Origin: Soonwooa buanensis
GTDB lineage: Bacteria > Bacteroidota > Bacteroidia > Flavobacteriales > Weeksellaceae
Assembly: GCF_900167905.1 (NCBI RefSeq)
Contig: NZ_FUYZ01000002.1
Span: 310,001-374,000 of the forward strand
Direction: 5' to 3'
Length of the DNA: 64,000 nt
Part shown: positions 9,338 through 18,156 of the stretch, in pieces
Layout: the number at the start of each line of letters is the position of its first letter
Position numbering within the stretch: the first letter of the stretch is position 1
The notes under the pieces: generated by a model
What the model saw: only the letters and a program-made list of their open reading frames with translations
Database searches by the model: none
Told to the model about the DNA's origin: nothing
Made by a program: the position numbers and the translations under genes

Positions 9338-10105
9338 ATGAAAAAATTATTGCTATTATTTTCTATGGTAGTTTTTGCGCTATCGTCGGCTCAATACGAT
9401 AATATTAATGCCGGAGAAAGTCTTACGTATCGTATCCATTACGGTTTTTTAACGGCTGGATCAGCAACTTTGACGACTTCTAATGCGACGCTTAACAACA
9501 AGCCTTACTTCTATGTAAAAGGTGTTGGGCAGACAAGTGGCGCGGTTAAAGCTTTTTTTAAAGTAAACGACGTCTACGAGAGTTATATTAATCTTTATGG
9601 TCAGCCTTATTTTTATGTGAGAAATGTTGCAGAAGGTAGCTATCGTCAACATTTGCAGAGTACTTTTAATCACGTTAATCAAACCGTTTATTTGGTTGAT
9701 AAAAAAAATACCGATCGTCCCGCAAAGACGATTAACACAGCAAAAGGTGTTCAAGATATGTTATCTAGTTTCTATTATTTAAGAAATTTGGATGACGATC
9801 AATTAAAGGTGGGGAATGTTATCAAAATGAATGTTTGGATTGATGACGAGATGTTTCCGTTTCAGTTGAGAATTGCGGGTACAGAAAACGTTTCGACAAA
9901 ATTTGGAAAAATTAATTGTCTTAAAATCATTCCATCTGTAATGAGTGGGCGTGTTTTTAAAGAAAAAGAAGGTGTAACACTTTGGGTGTCAAATGACAAA
10001 AATAGAGTTCCGATTCTTATTAAAGCGGAATTAACTGTTGGTGCGATTAAGGCAAGTATTGATAAGATTGCAGGGACAAAATATCCAGTTAATTTTCAGA
10101 AATAA
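9338..10105 (+). CDS. DUF3108 domain-containing exported protein
   Basis: 255 residues with a signal peptide (MKKLLLLFSMVVFALSSAQ). The mature part begins ESLTYRIHYGFLTAGSATL, the usual opening of DUF3108, a beta-rich periplasmic or outer-membrane-associated domain of unknown function. A TATATTTG element at 9292-9299 is a likely -7 promoter box, giving a leader of about 35 nt. The gene is monocistronic, with terminators on both sides. Nothing in the neighbourhood fixes its role. Confidence 0.8.
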   Translation: MKKLLLLFSMVVFALSSAQYDNINAGESLTYRIHYGFLTAGSATLTTSNATLNNKPYFYVKGVGQTSGAVKAFFKVNDVYESYINLYGQPYFYVRNVAEGSYRQHLQSTFNHVNQTVYLVDKKNTDRPAKTINTAKGVQDMLSSFYYLRNLDDDQLKVGNVIKMNVWIDDEMFPFQLRIAGTENVSTKFGKINCLKIIPSVMSGRVFKEKEGVTLWVSNDKNRVPILIKAELTVGAIKASIDKIAGTKYPVNFQK

Positions 10106-10132
10106 AAATTTAATCTAAATATTTTAAAAATT

Positions 10133-10160
10133 AAAAGTCGAAGTAATTCGACTTTTTTTA
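10133..10160 (+). terminator. Rho-independent terminator after DUF3108 gene
   Basis: Perfect 10-bp stem AAAAGTCGAA / TTCGACTTTT closed by a GTAA tetraloop, followed by a run of T. Confidence 0.9.
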
Positions 10161-10251
10161 TTTGTAAATCAGTGTGTTAGTGTTTTGTTTTAAAAGTGAT
10201 GTAATAAAATTATCACTTCGATAGTCTAATTGTTATAACTAACACACAACT

Positions 10252-12666
10252 ATGAAACGTCATTTTTCATTAGGATTTTGTCTTTTGATTTCCGCGCTGT
10301 ATTTTGGACAAGAAACTAACAATACTGACAATATCATTCGGAAAAAAATGTCCACTATCAAATCTGATGTGACGCCGAAAATTGATGGCGATATTTCGGA
10401 TGAGGTTTGGGCAAAAGTGCCAATAGCAACGGATTTTATCGAACGCAGTCCGAATAACGGAAAACCCTCGGAACAAGCTTTTAAAACCGAAGTTAAAATG
10501 CTTTACAACGATTTGGGATTGTACGTTATGATGAAAATGTACGATCCTGAACCTTCTAAAATCGCAAAAGAATTAACTGAACGCGACGGGATTTCCAACG
10601 ATGATTTTGTAGGTTTGACGCTTAACGGTTACAATGACAAGCAGCAAAGTCTCGAGTTTGTAGTAACTGCGGCGGGTGTACAATATGATGCTAAATTAAC
10701 AACAGATGGCGAGGATGATTCTTGGAACGGCATTTGGCATTCGGAGGCTAAAATTACGGAAGACGGCTGGACTGCGGAATTTATGATTCCGTTTTCGGAA
10801 TTGCGTTTTCCTAAAAAAGATGTGCAAGAGTGGGGGATTAATCTTTTCCGAAAAGTACAACGTACGAATGTTTTTTATGACTGGAATTTTGTGGATAACA
10901 AAAAGAATTCTTACACGTTATTTGATGGTGTTTTAACAGGCATTGAAAACATAAAACCACTAACCAGACTTAGTTTTATGCCTTATTTTTCGACTTATGT
11001 TAACCGTTTTGATGGTGAAACAACGACCAACTTTAATGGTGGAATGGATGTTAAATACGGGATCAACGATGCCTTTACGTTCGACATGACTTTAATTCCG
11101 GATTTTGGTCAAGCTAATTTTGACAATTCAATTCTTAATTTAACACCGTTTGAACAACAATTTACAGAACAACGACCTTTTTTTACCGAAGGAACGGAAT
11201 TGTTTAGTAAAGGAAATTTGTTTTATTCAAGAAGAATTGGAGGCTCGCCTTCAGGAGAAATTGAATTAAAAGATGATGAAAAAATCACTGAATTTCCTGC
11301 AAAAGTGAAACTTTTTAATGCTTTTAAGATTTCTGGTCGTACCAACAAAGGCTTAGGAATTGGGTTTTTCAACGCGGTGACGCAAAAGATGTTTGCAACA
11401 ATAGAAAATGAAACAACTGGAGAAATTCGTAAAGAAGTTGTGGAACCTTGGGCAAATTATAATGTGTTAGTTTTAGACCAAAGATTTAACGAAAATTCTT
11501 CTGTAAGTTTGATTAATACGAGCACTGTGCGTGACGGAAGTTTCCGAGATGCGAACGCGACAGGTTTGCTTTGGTCGATTAACAACAAAAAAAATACGTA
11601 TAATTTTTACGGAAATCTGCGTGGAAGTTGGGTGATGACTGAAGAAACAAAATTTGGGACTAAAAATCAATTCGGATTCGGAAAAATTGATGGTAAACAC
11701 CGCTTTGACATCAATGCTGGGATTACGACGAAAGATTGGGATATTAATGATTTGGGATTTTCGACCATGACCAATTTCGCCAATTACAATGCGTGGTACG
11801 GTTACCGATTGTTGCAGCCGTCGAAGCGATTTAATAAAATATTTTTGAATTTTAATGCACAATACTATCAACGATTATCACCTTTTTTGTATAACAATTT
11901 TGTGTTAAATCATAATAATCAGTTTCAAAATAAAAAGTTTGAAAATTATGGTTTTGGGGTTGAAGCAACGCCTTTTGGACAAAAAGATATCTACGAACCT
12001 CGTGCAGAAGGACGATTCTTAAATGTTCCATCGTATTTTGATTCTTGGATTTGGTTCGAAAGTGATAGTCGTAAAAAATTTCAGTTTAATATTAATGTGG
12101 ATTATTACGCTTATAATGAGAAAGCTCGGAATCTGGTGTCAACAAGTTTGATTATGCGTTATCGTTTCTCTGATAAATTCAATGTGTTTTGGCAGATTCA
12201 ACCGAGTTTTAGTAATAATGAAAAAGGTTATGTGGGCAAGGATGATTCTGGAATCTACATTGGACGACGTCAAAGAAACACCTTGGAAAATAGTCTTAAT
12301 TCTAAGTATACATTTAATAACAAAATGGCTCTAAGTCTAGCATTCCGACATTATTTTTCGGATGTTACTTACAAGCAATTTTATACACTCGACAACGATG
12401 GCGATGTGACGCCGACTAATAATTTCATTAAAAACCTGAACGGAACGTACAACGCTTGGAACATCGATCTGCGTTACAGTTGGTGGTTTGCGCCAGGAAG
12501 TCAGTTGACTTTTTTGTATAGAAACGCCATTCAGAATTATCTTAACGAATCGCGATTGGGTATGAAGAATAATTACAATCAGTTATTTGCAGAACCTGCT
12601 GTTCACAATTTTTCGTTAAAGCTGACTTACTATTTAGATTATAATCGTGCTAAAAATTGGTTTTAA
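10252..12666 (+). CDS. DUF5916 outer-membrane protein with N-terminal CBM9-like domain
   Basis: 804 residues with a signal peptide (MKRHFSLGFCLLISALYFGQ). Residues ~35-230 look like the CBM9-like domain that precedes DUF5916 (PKIDGDISDEVWAKVPIATD; EWGINLFRKVQR). The remainder is rich in alternating aromatic/polar beta strands ending in ...YNRAKNWF with a terminal Phe, typical of an outer-membrane beta-barrel. The family is common in Bacteroidota; its ligand and function are unknown. It stands alone, converging on pheS across a shared terminator. Confidence 0.85.
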   Translation: MKRHFSLGFCLLISALYFGQETNNTDNIIRKKMSTIKSDVTPKIDGDISDEVWAKVPIATDFIERSPNNGKPSEQAFKTEVKMLYNDLGLYVMMKMYDPEPSKIAKELTERDGISNDDFVGLTLNGYNDKQQSLEFVVTAAGVQYDAKLTTDGEDDSWNGIWHSEAKITEDGWTAEFMIPFSELRFPKKDVQEWGINLFRKVQRTNVFYDWNFVDNKKNSYTLFDGVLTGIENIKPLTRLSFMPYFSTYVNRFDGETTTNFNGGMDVKYGINDAFTFDMTLIPDFGQANFDNSILNLTPFEQQFTEQRPFFTEGTELFSKGNLFYSRRIGGSPSGEIELKDDEKITEFPAKVKLFNAFKISGRTNKGLGIGFFNAVTQKMFATIENETTGEIRKEVVEPWANYNVLVLDQRFNENSSVSLINTSTVRDGSFRDANATGLLWSINNKKNTYNFYGNLRGSWVMTEETKFGTKNQFGFGKIDGKHRFDINAGITTKDWDINDLGFSTMTNFANYNAWYGYRLLQPSKRFNKIFLNFNAQYYQRLSPFLYNNFVLNHNNQFQNKKFENYGFGVEATPFGQKDIYEPRAEGRFLNVPSYFDSWIWFESDSRKKFQFNINVDYYAYNEKARNLVSTSLIMRYRFSDKFNVFWQIQPSFSNNEKGYVGKDDSGIYIGRRQRNTLENSLNSKYTFNNKMALSLAFRHYFSDVTYKQFYTLDNDGDVTPTNNFIKNLNGTYNAWNIDLRYSWWFAPGSQLTFLYRNAIQNYLNESRLGMKNNYNQLFAEPAVHNFSLKLTYYLDYNRAKNWF

Positions 12667-12688
12667 ATTTTAAAATAAAACAAAATAA

Positions 12689-12713
12689 AAAATCCACCAA
12701 CTTGGTGGATTTT
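12689..12713. terminator. Bidirectional terminator between DUF5916 gene and pheS
   Basis: AAAATCCACCAA / TTGGTGGATTTT inverted repeat with A-rich 5' and T-rich 3' flanks, placed between two convergent stop codons, so it can serve both strands. Confidence 0.9.
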
Positions 12714-12717
12714 AATT

Positions 12718-13728
12718 TTATAAAGATTTAAACTGATTCAGCATTCTTACATCATTTTCGAAGAACATTCGGATGTCACTCATTTGATAAAGTAACATAA
12801 CAATTCTTTCGATTCCCATTCCGAAGGCAAAACCACTATATTTATCAGCGTCGATATTAACGTTTTTAAGAACGGCAGGATCCACCATTCCGCAACCCAT
12901 AATCTCTAACCAACCTGTACCTTTTGTAATTCTGTAATCGGTCTCAGAGTTAAGTCCCCAATACACGTCAACCTCTGCACTTGGCTCTGTGAAAGGGAAG
13001 TACGACGGACGCATTCTTATTTTTGATTTTCCAAATAACTCTGTTGTAAAGTATTGGATGGTTTGTTTAAGATCTGCAAAGCTTACATTTTCGTCGATGT
13101 ATAAACCTTCAATTTGGTGGAAAATACAATGCGAACGAGACGAGATTGCTTCATTTCTGAAAACTCTACCCGGTGACAAAATACGAATCGGTGGTTGATT
13201 TTCTTCCATGTAACGCACTTGTACAGACGATGTATGCGTACGAAGCAAAGTGTCAGGATTGGTATCGATGAAGAAAGTATCTTGCATATCTCTCGCTGGA
13301 TGATACTCTGGCAAGTTAAGCGCCGTAAAGTTATGCCAGTCGTCCTCAATTTCTGGACCATCAGCAATGGCAAAACCGATAGAACGGAAGATTTCGATAA
13401 TTCTGTTTTTAACAAGGTTAATCGGATGTCTCGTTCCTAATTCTAAAGGAAAAGCAGGTTTTGTAAGGTCGTCTTTTATGATGTTAGATTGGCCTTCAGA
13501 AGCATTTTTAAGATCTTCCAACTTCGCAGCAACGGCTTGTTTTAGGCTGTTGATTTTTTGACCAAAATCTTTTTTCTGATCGTTAGGGACTTCTTTGAAT
13601 TTTTCAAAAAAGTCGTTCAATACGCCTTTTTTTCCGTTGAATTTGATGCGGAATTGTTCGATTTCTTCTTTTGCCGAAGAACTGAATTGTTCTACTTCAA
13701 CCAATAATTCATCAATTCTTTCTATCAT
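12718..13728 (-). CDS. pheS: Phenylalanine--tRNA ligase alpha subunit
   Basis: 336 residues, the standard length. An N-terminal coiled-coil arm (residues ~1-90) precedes the class II catalytic domain: motif 2 around [15 protein letters not shown] and [16 protein letters not shown], motif 3 in [16 protein letters not shown]. The subunit catalyses Phe activation in the alpha2beta2 enzyme; its partner PheT lies 29 kb away at 42674, so the two genes are unlinked, as is usual in this phylum. A CAAAATTA (13752-13759) with CAAA 22 nt beyond it is a fair minus-strand promoter. Confidence 0.97.
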   Translation of the reverse strand: MIERIDELLVEVEQFSSSAKEEIEQFRIKFNGKKGVLNDFFEKFKEVPNDQKKDFGQKINSLKQAVAAKLEDLKNASEGQSNIIKDDLTKPAFPLELGTRHPINLVKNRIIEIFRSIGFAIADGPEIEDDWHNFTALNLPEYHPARDMQDTFFIDTNPDTLLRTHTSSVQVRYMEENQPPIRILSPGRVFRNEAISSRSHCIFHQIEGLYIDENVSFADLKQTIQYFTTELFGKSKIRMRPSYFPFTEPSAEVDVYWGLNSETDYRITKGTGWLEIMGCGMVDPAVLKNVNIDADKYSGFAFGMGIERIVMLLYQMSDIRMFFENDVRMLNQFKSL

Positions 13729-13751
13729 CTTTTAGGTATAATTATAAGTTG

Positions 13752-13785
13752 CAAAATTACAAATTTTATCCTTATTTAAAACAAA
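13752..13785 (-). promoter_or_regulatory. Predicted pheS promoter (Bacteroidota -33/-7 type)
   Basis: On the minus strand TTTG (13785-13782), 22 nt, then TAATTTTG (13759-13752), matching the TTTG/TAnnTTTG consensus; about 24 bp before the pheS ATG. Confidence 0.55.
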
Positions 13786-13812
13786 AAAATCTGCCAACTA
13801 TGGGCAGATTTT
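13786..13812 (-). terminator. Terminator of the YceI gene
   Basis: AAAATCTGCC / GGCAGATTTT stem with a seven-base loop, about 20 bp past the stop of the minus-strand YceI gene; the minus-strand side ends in a T-rich tract. Confidence 0.85.
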
Positions 13813-13832
13813 ATATTATTTTTAAATAAAAT

Positions 13833-14492
13833 TTATTTCTTTTCGATGGCTTTCATCAACATTTGGATGTTGATTTCATCTTTTATTAAACCATTAGCTG
13901 CAGGAATTTGGAATTTGATACCAAACTCTTCACGACTAATATCTTTAGGTTCTGTCGCAATTTGCAATTCGCCTTCGCCAGTTTTTACGTTAGCATTAAA
14001 ACTCATTGGTTTTGTAATCCCTTTTATCGTTAGATTACCATCCAAAACTGTGTTGTAATCGCCTCCAGCTGGTGCTTCGCTCACTTTTGTAATTTCGTAT
14101 GATGCCGTCGGGAATTTTTCTACATCGAAGAAGTCAGCACTTTTAAGGTGACCATTTAGTTTTGCAGATTCTTCAGCATCTTTGATGTCGCTATTAGTAA
14201 GCGTGTTAAGCGCTACCACAAATTTTCCGCTTTCTAATTTGTTTTCGTTAATTGTAACTTCACCATTTTCAAATTTAATAGAACCAAAATGGCTGGTATT
14301 ATCCGTTTTGAAAACTTTAAAACCTTTCCACTCAATCTTACTATTCATCGTATCAACAACATAGACTTGTCCTTTTTTTGTAGTTAGGACTTCATTGCTT
14401 TCACTCGTTACAGGCTTATCTTTTCCACAAGAGATAAGCGTTAAAGTAATCGCCAACGCAGCTAAGCCGCCAAAAAACAAATTCTTTTTCAT
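13833..14492 (-). CDS. YceI-family lipoprotein
   Basis: 219 residues. The N-terminus is a lipoprotein signal with lipobox LISC (Cys at about 22), so it is anchored in an envelope membrane. The mature part is a YceI lipocalin-like barrel: VDTMNSKIEWKGFKV, HFGSIKFENGEVTI, GHLKSADFFDVEKFPTASYE, GNLTIKGITKP. YceI proteins bind long isoprenoids or other lipids. A CAAATTTA at 14530-14537 is a possible minus-strand -7 element. It is divergent from the ABC ATPase gene; no functional link is evident. Confidence 0.9.
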   Translation of the reverse strand: MKKNLFFGGLAALAITLTLISCGKDKPVTSESNEVLTTKKGQVYVVDTMNSKIEWKGFKVFKTDNTSHFGSIKFENGEVTINENKLESGKFVVALNTLTNSDIKDAEESAKLNGHLKSADFFDVEKFPTASYEITKVSEAPAGGDYNTVLDGNLTIKGITKPMSFNANVKTGEGELQIATEPKDISREEFGIKFQIPAANGLIKDEINIQMLMKAIEKK

Positions 14493-14556
14493 TTTAAATT
14501 ACAATTAAGACATTATTTTGCTAATATAACAAATTTAATCAGTATTTTAAAATCTG

Positions 14557-14564
14557 TAATTTTG
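14557..14564 (+). promoter_or_regulatory. -7 promoter element of ABC ATPase gene, nearly leaderless
   Basis: TAATTTTG followed by C lies only four bases before the ATG at 14569. If used, the transcript starts at or within a few bases of the start codon. Confidence 0.5.
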
Positions 14565-14568
14565 CACA

Positions 14569-15507
14569 ATGCTTTTAGAGATAAACAATTTAGAATTCAG
14601 TTATTTACCAGATCAAAAGTTATTTCAGGACTTTAATTTTTCTATGGAAGAAGGACAAGTTATTGCTTTGGCTGGCGAAAGTGGATGCGGAAAATCAACA
14701 TTATTAAGTTTGATTTACGGACTTCACGATTGGAGAAAAGGCGAAATTATTTTCAATGGAAAAAAATTAAAAGGTCCAAAAGGAAATCTTGTACCAGGAG
14801 AAGCAGATATGAAGTTAGTAGCGCAACAATATGATTTGATGCCTTATGCCACGGTTTTTGATAATGTCGGAAAATTTATCTCAAACATTAATTTAAAAGC
14901 TAAAAACGAAAAGGTTACAGAACTTCTAGAAGCGGTTGGGATGGAAGATTTTGCAAAAGTTCTTCCTAAAAACCTGAGTGGCGGACAGCAACAACGTGTT
15001 GCGATTGCGCGTGCTTTGTCTGTAACTCCGAAATTGCTTTTACTGGACGAACCTTTTAGCAATCTAGATACATCGCGTAAGTTTGAGCTACGAGATAAGT
15101 TTTTTTCTTTGGTTAAAAATTTGGGACTTTCGGTTATTATTTCGACACACAATTTAGAAGAAATTATACCTTGGGTTGACAAAGTAGCGATTCTTAAAAA
15201 TGCAGAAATTTTGCAATATGACAGTCCAGAATTGATTTATCAACAGCCTACGAATGAATATGTTGCTAAACTTTTGGGTGAAGTTAATGTCTTTGAAGAT
15301 TCAGAGAAAATTAGGTTGAATTTGGATAAGAATTTCTATTTTCCACAACAGATAAAAGTCGCTGATCAAGGTCTGGAAGCGGAAGTACAAGAAAGTCGCT
15401 TTGCAGGTTCTTTCTTTTGGAATAAAGTTAAGCTAGATGATAAAGTCTTGATTATTCATACTTTAGAAAAACTCGAAGGTAAAATATTGCTAAGTTTCTG
15501 TGGATAA
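14569..15507 (+). CDS. ABC transporter ATP-binding protein
   Basis: 312 residues. Walker A GESGCGKST (about 39), Q-loop VAQQYDLMPYATVFDNV, signature LSGGQQQRVAIARAL, Walker B LLLLDEPFSNLD, H-loop STHN. The last ~75 residues form a small TOBE-like beta domain, so the layout resembles importer ATPases of the FbpC/PotA kind. No permease or binding protein lies nearby, so the transported substrate cannot be named and the ATPase must work with a partner encoded elsewhere. Codon use and base composition match the neighbours. Confidence 0.85.
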   Translation: MLLEINNLEFSYLPDQKLFQDFNFSMEEGQVIALAGESGCGKSTLLSLIYGLHDWRKGEIIFNGKKLKGPKGNLVPGEADMKLVAQQYDLMPYATVFDNVGKFISNINLKAKNEKVTELLEAVGMEDFAKVLPKNLSGGQQQRVAIARALSVTPKLLLLDEPFSNLDTSRKFELRDKFFSLVKNLGLSVIISTHNLEEIIPWVDKVAILKNAEILQYDSPELIYQQPTNEYVAKLLGEVNVFEDSEKIRLNLDKNFYFPQQIKVADQGLEAEVQESRFAGSFFWNKVKLDDKVLIIHTLEKLEGKILLSFCG

Positions 15508-15681
15508 AATGTTGATAACTTAATCTACGGGAAATGAGAGGATTACAAAAATTAATTCTAATTTTGATGTAAGAATCAAGGAAATTTTTGGTTAATTCTC
15601 TTTCTGCCTTTTTAGGACGATATTAGCTTTCTCTAGGCAATTAAGTCCTTCGAAAGTTGACCCTGCCAAACTTTTCCTTTT

Positions 15682-17163
15682 TTATTTAAACTTCGTTAAA
15701 CTTCTAAAGAAATCTTTGTTAAGATATTTATCCAAAGGATAGATTTTCAAAAAGTGATTACCAATCATTAAAATTACAAGAACGATACTCGGTTTTAAAA
15801 ATAAATTCAAAAGACTGTTTGAAAAATTTGGTGTAATAATCGCTACTGTAATCGCTATAAAACTTAAAACCAAAGCGTAAAGCATCTCCATACTTAAAGG
15901 AAAAACTTTGAATTTTTGATAATTAAAAATGATTTTGATAAGGTTGAAGATCGTTAACGAAATTGCTGTTGCTATTGCTACTCCTATTAGGTTTAAGTTA
16001 GTGTATTTTATGAAAACTAGATTTAATCCAATTGTCAACGCAGCTAGAATGAGCATAACAATAATATTAAAACGGTAATATTTTGACAAAGAAATTATAT
16101 GGCTGTTGAATCCTGTTGCTAAATCAAAAATAAATGCGGAACCTAAAATCCAAACCACGGGTTCTGCTTCTTTTAGTAAAGCACCATTTTTGATCAAATC
16201 TGTTAAATATGGAAAGCCAACTAAAATACATGAGAATAAAACGAGCCCAAGAAAGAATAAAGTTAAGGATGTTTTCTTATAAAAACGATCAAGTTCTTTG
16301 TAATCCCCTTCTGCAATGGTTTTATTGATAATTGGTGCCGAAATATTGAATAATCCCATTTGAGGAATATTAATAATGGTAACGATGGACAGAACGGTAC
16401 TATAGATTCCGTTGGCTTCATAACCAATATATTCTGCTATCATTATATTGTCAATTCTTGTAGCTAAAAAATTTCCAATATTACCTAAAAATCCAAAAAA
16501 ACTATAACTAATTATTAACTTCCAGAATTGGTCTTGTTTAATATAATCTAAACTGAAATCTGGTTTTATTTTTTCAAGTTTATTGGCATAAATTAAGTAT
16601 CCAAAAAAAGTTAAAATAAACATTCCTAAGAAGAAGCTATAAGCAACTCTCTGAGAAAACATGAAATAAAAAAATAGGCAAAAAGCACCAATATTGGCTA
16701 TTTTTGGAACAATGTTTTCGAATATATTTGGTATAACAATACGTTTGTAATTACTAATATATTTGTTAAGAACTGCAGAAAGTGCCAATACTAAAATAAG
16801 TGGTAATATGATGGATTTCATTTCCCATGATTTAGAATCTTTAAGGCTAGGAAAGATTTCACATACTAGAAAAAATGCTGCGACAAATATTATGAAATTT
16901 AAGATAATACCAACTAAGGATAAACTTAATAGGTTATGATGTTTTCCGTCTTGATTAGCCTGATGGAAAAATTTGACATTAGAAAAAGATAAACCAAACA
17001 CAACAATCGGAAGAAGCATTTCTGCTGCAGGAAGAATTAGACGTAGCTTACCATAAAAAGCCATGTCATTGGTGAAAATAAAAAAAGTAGAAAAGATCCC
17101 TAGTAAGGTTCCCAAATAGCCAATAATGGAATATTTTATTCCTTGTCGTGCGACAACACTCAT
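15682..17163 (-). CDS. Polysaccharide flippase-like membrane protein (Wzx/MATE fold)
   Basis: 493 residues with about 12-14 hydrophobic helices. The N-terminus (ARQGIKYSIIGYLGTLLGIFS) and the GNIGNFLATRIDNIMIAEYIG segment are typical of oligosaccharide flippases, which move lipid-linked glycans across the inner membrane. The gene follows the FkbM methyltransferase by 10 bp on the same strand, so they form a two-gene operon. No glycosyltransferases are adjacent, so the glycan is unknown; a role in exporting a cell-surface or lipid-linked sugar is inferred. Confidence 0.85.
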   Translation of the reverse strand: MSVVARQGIKYSIIGYLGTLLGIFSTFFIFTNDMAFYGKLRLILPAAEMLLPIVVFGLSFSNVKFFHQANQDGKHHNLLSLSLVGIILNFIIFVAAFFLVCEIFPSLKDSKSWEMKSIILPLILVLALSAVLNKYISNYKRIVIPNIFENIVPKIANIGAFCLFFYFMFSQRVAYSFFLGMFILTFFGYLIYANKLEKIKPDFSLDYIKQDQFWKLIISYSFFGFLGNIGNFLATRIDNIMIAEYIGYEANGIYSTVLSIVTIINIPQMGLFNISAPIINKTIAEGDYKELDRFYKKTSLTLFFLGLVLFSCILVGFPYLTDLIKNGALLKEAEPVVWILGSAFIFDLATGFNSHIISLSKYYRFNIIVMLILAALTIGLNLVFIKYTNLNLIGVAIATAISLTIFNLIKIIFNYQKFKVFPLSMEMLYALVLSFIAITVAIITPNFSNSLLNLFLKPSIVLVILMIGNHFLKIYPLDKYLNKDFFRSLTKFK

Positions 17164-17173
17164 GTTTTAGTTA

Positions 17174-17959
17174 TTAATTCGGTATGAAAATAATATTATT
17201 GATGTAAAATTGATAATTTTTGACATTATCAGCGTTTTGCAAAAGTATGAATTCTTCAGTTAGTCTTTTTAAAGTCAAAGTTTCGCGATCAAGATAATTA
17301 GCAGAAAAACCCCAACTTTCAATTTCTGAAATCAATGACCAAATCGGTTCGTTATGATGGCGTTGTTCCATCTCAACCATCAATGTAGGTCGATGTTTTA
17401 GGATGGTTTGTTTTGCGCCTCGTAAAGTTTTCATCTCGTTGCCTTCAACATCGATTTTAATAAAATCAATTTTAGGTGTGTTAAGATTAAGGTCGTCCAT
17501 TTTCACAACTTGCACTTTTTGAAGAATCGTATTTTCCTCATCTTTTTCTTTAAGTTGCGTTTGCAACGTGCCGCGACTGTGTACTTTTTGACCTTTTATA
17601 ACAGGGATTTTAAATTCTGCGGTTACGTTTTCATCAGACAATGCTGAGGAGAAAACATGCATTTTAGGAAAAAGTCTTTTCAGACGATCATTAAGTTCGG
17701 GATTTGGCTCGAATGCGAAAATGTTTTTCGGTTTAAGATGATTTTCCAAAACATAAAGATAAGCACCAACATTAGCTCCAATATCAACAAATACGGCGTC
17801 TTTGTTAAGAAAACTTTTAATCCAAAGAAACTCTGGTTCTACTTTTCTTTCGATAATATTGGTTGGATTGAGATTTTTGAGTTTTTTAAAATAACGGGAT
17901 TTATAAAAACTAGGAGACAAATATTGCAGATATTCTGCGAGGTTGCTGTATGCACTCAT
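17174..17959 (-). CDS. FkbM-family methyltransferase
   Basis: 261 residues. The SAM-binding motif I is VFVDIGANVGAYLYVLE (about residue 77), followed by IFAFEPNPELNDRLKRLF and, later, IDFIKIDVEGNEMKTLRGA, the FkbM hallmark. Such enzymes O-methylate sugars, often on surface polysaccharides or glycoproteins, which fits the adjacent flippase. A 9-bp hairpin (17979-18000) lies between this gene and the divergent helicase gene. Confidence 0.88.
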   Translation of the reverse strand: MSAYSNLAEYLQYLSPSFYKSRYFKKLKNLNPTNIIERKVEPEFLWIKSFLNKDAVFVDIGANVGAYLYVLENHLKPKNIFAFEPNPELNDRLKRLFPKMHVFSSALSDENVTAEFKIPVIKGQKVHSRGTLQTQLKEKDEENTILQKVQVVKMDDLNLNTPKIDFIKIDVEGNEMKTLRGAKQTILKHRPTLMVEMEQRHHNEPIWSLISEIESWGFSANYLDRETLTLKRLTEEFILLQNADNVKNYQFYINNIIFIPN

Positions 17960-17978
17960 GGATGTTCAAAACATTTTG

Positions 17979-18000
17979 AAAGTATCAAAGATGATACTTT
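17979..18000. terminator. Hairpin in the fkbM/helicase divergent spacer
   Basis: AAAGTATCA / TGATACTTT, loop AAGA, T-rich on the plus strand. It sits upstream of both genes, so it may block stray transcription or act in the fkbM leader; the role is unclear. Confidence 0.5.
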
Positions 18001-18128
18001 TATAGCATATATTGGTTAAATATTTTTAGTTTTTCTTTAATTAAATTTTTAAAAATTGATTTTAGAAGCTTGAGGGTCAATATATTTTTGTTAACAAAAG
18101 TTTATAAAAATTGTCAAAAATAAAATCG

Positions 18129-18136
18129 TATCTTTG
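18129..18136 (+). promoter_or_regulatory. -7 promoter element of DEAD-box helicase gene
   Basis: TATCTTTG followed by CA, 20 bp before the ATG at 18157. No well-spaced -33 TTTG is seen. Confidence 0.55.
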
Positions 18137-18156
18137 CAAAAATTTTATACAACTTA

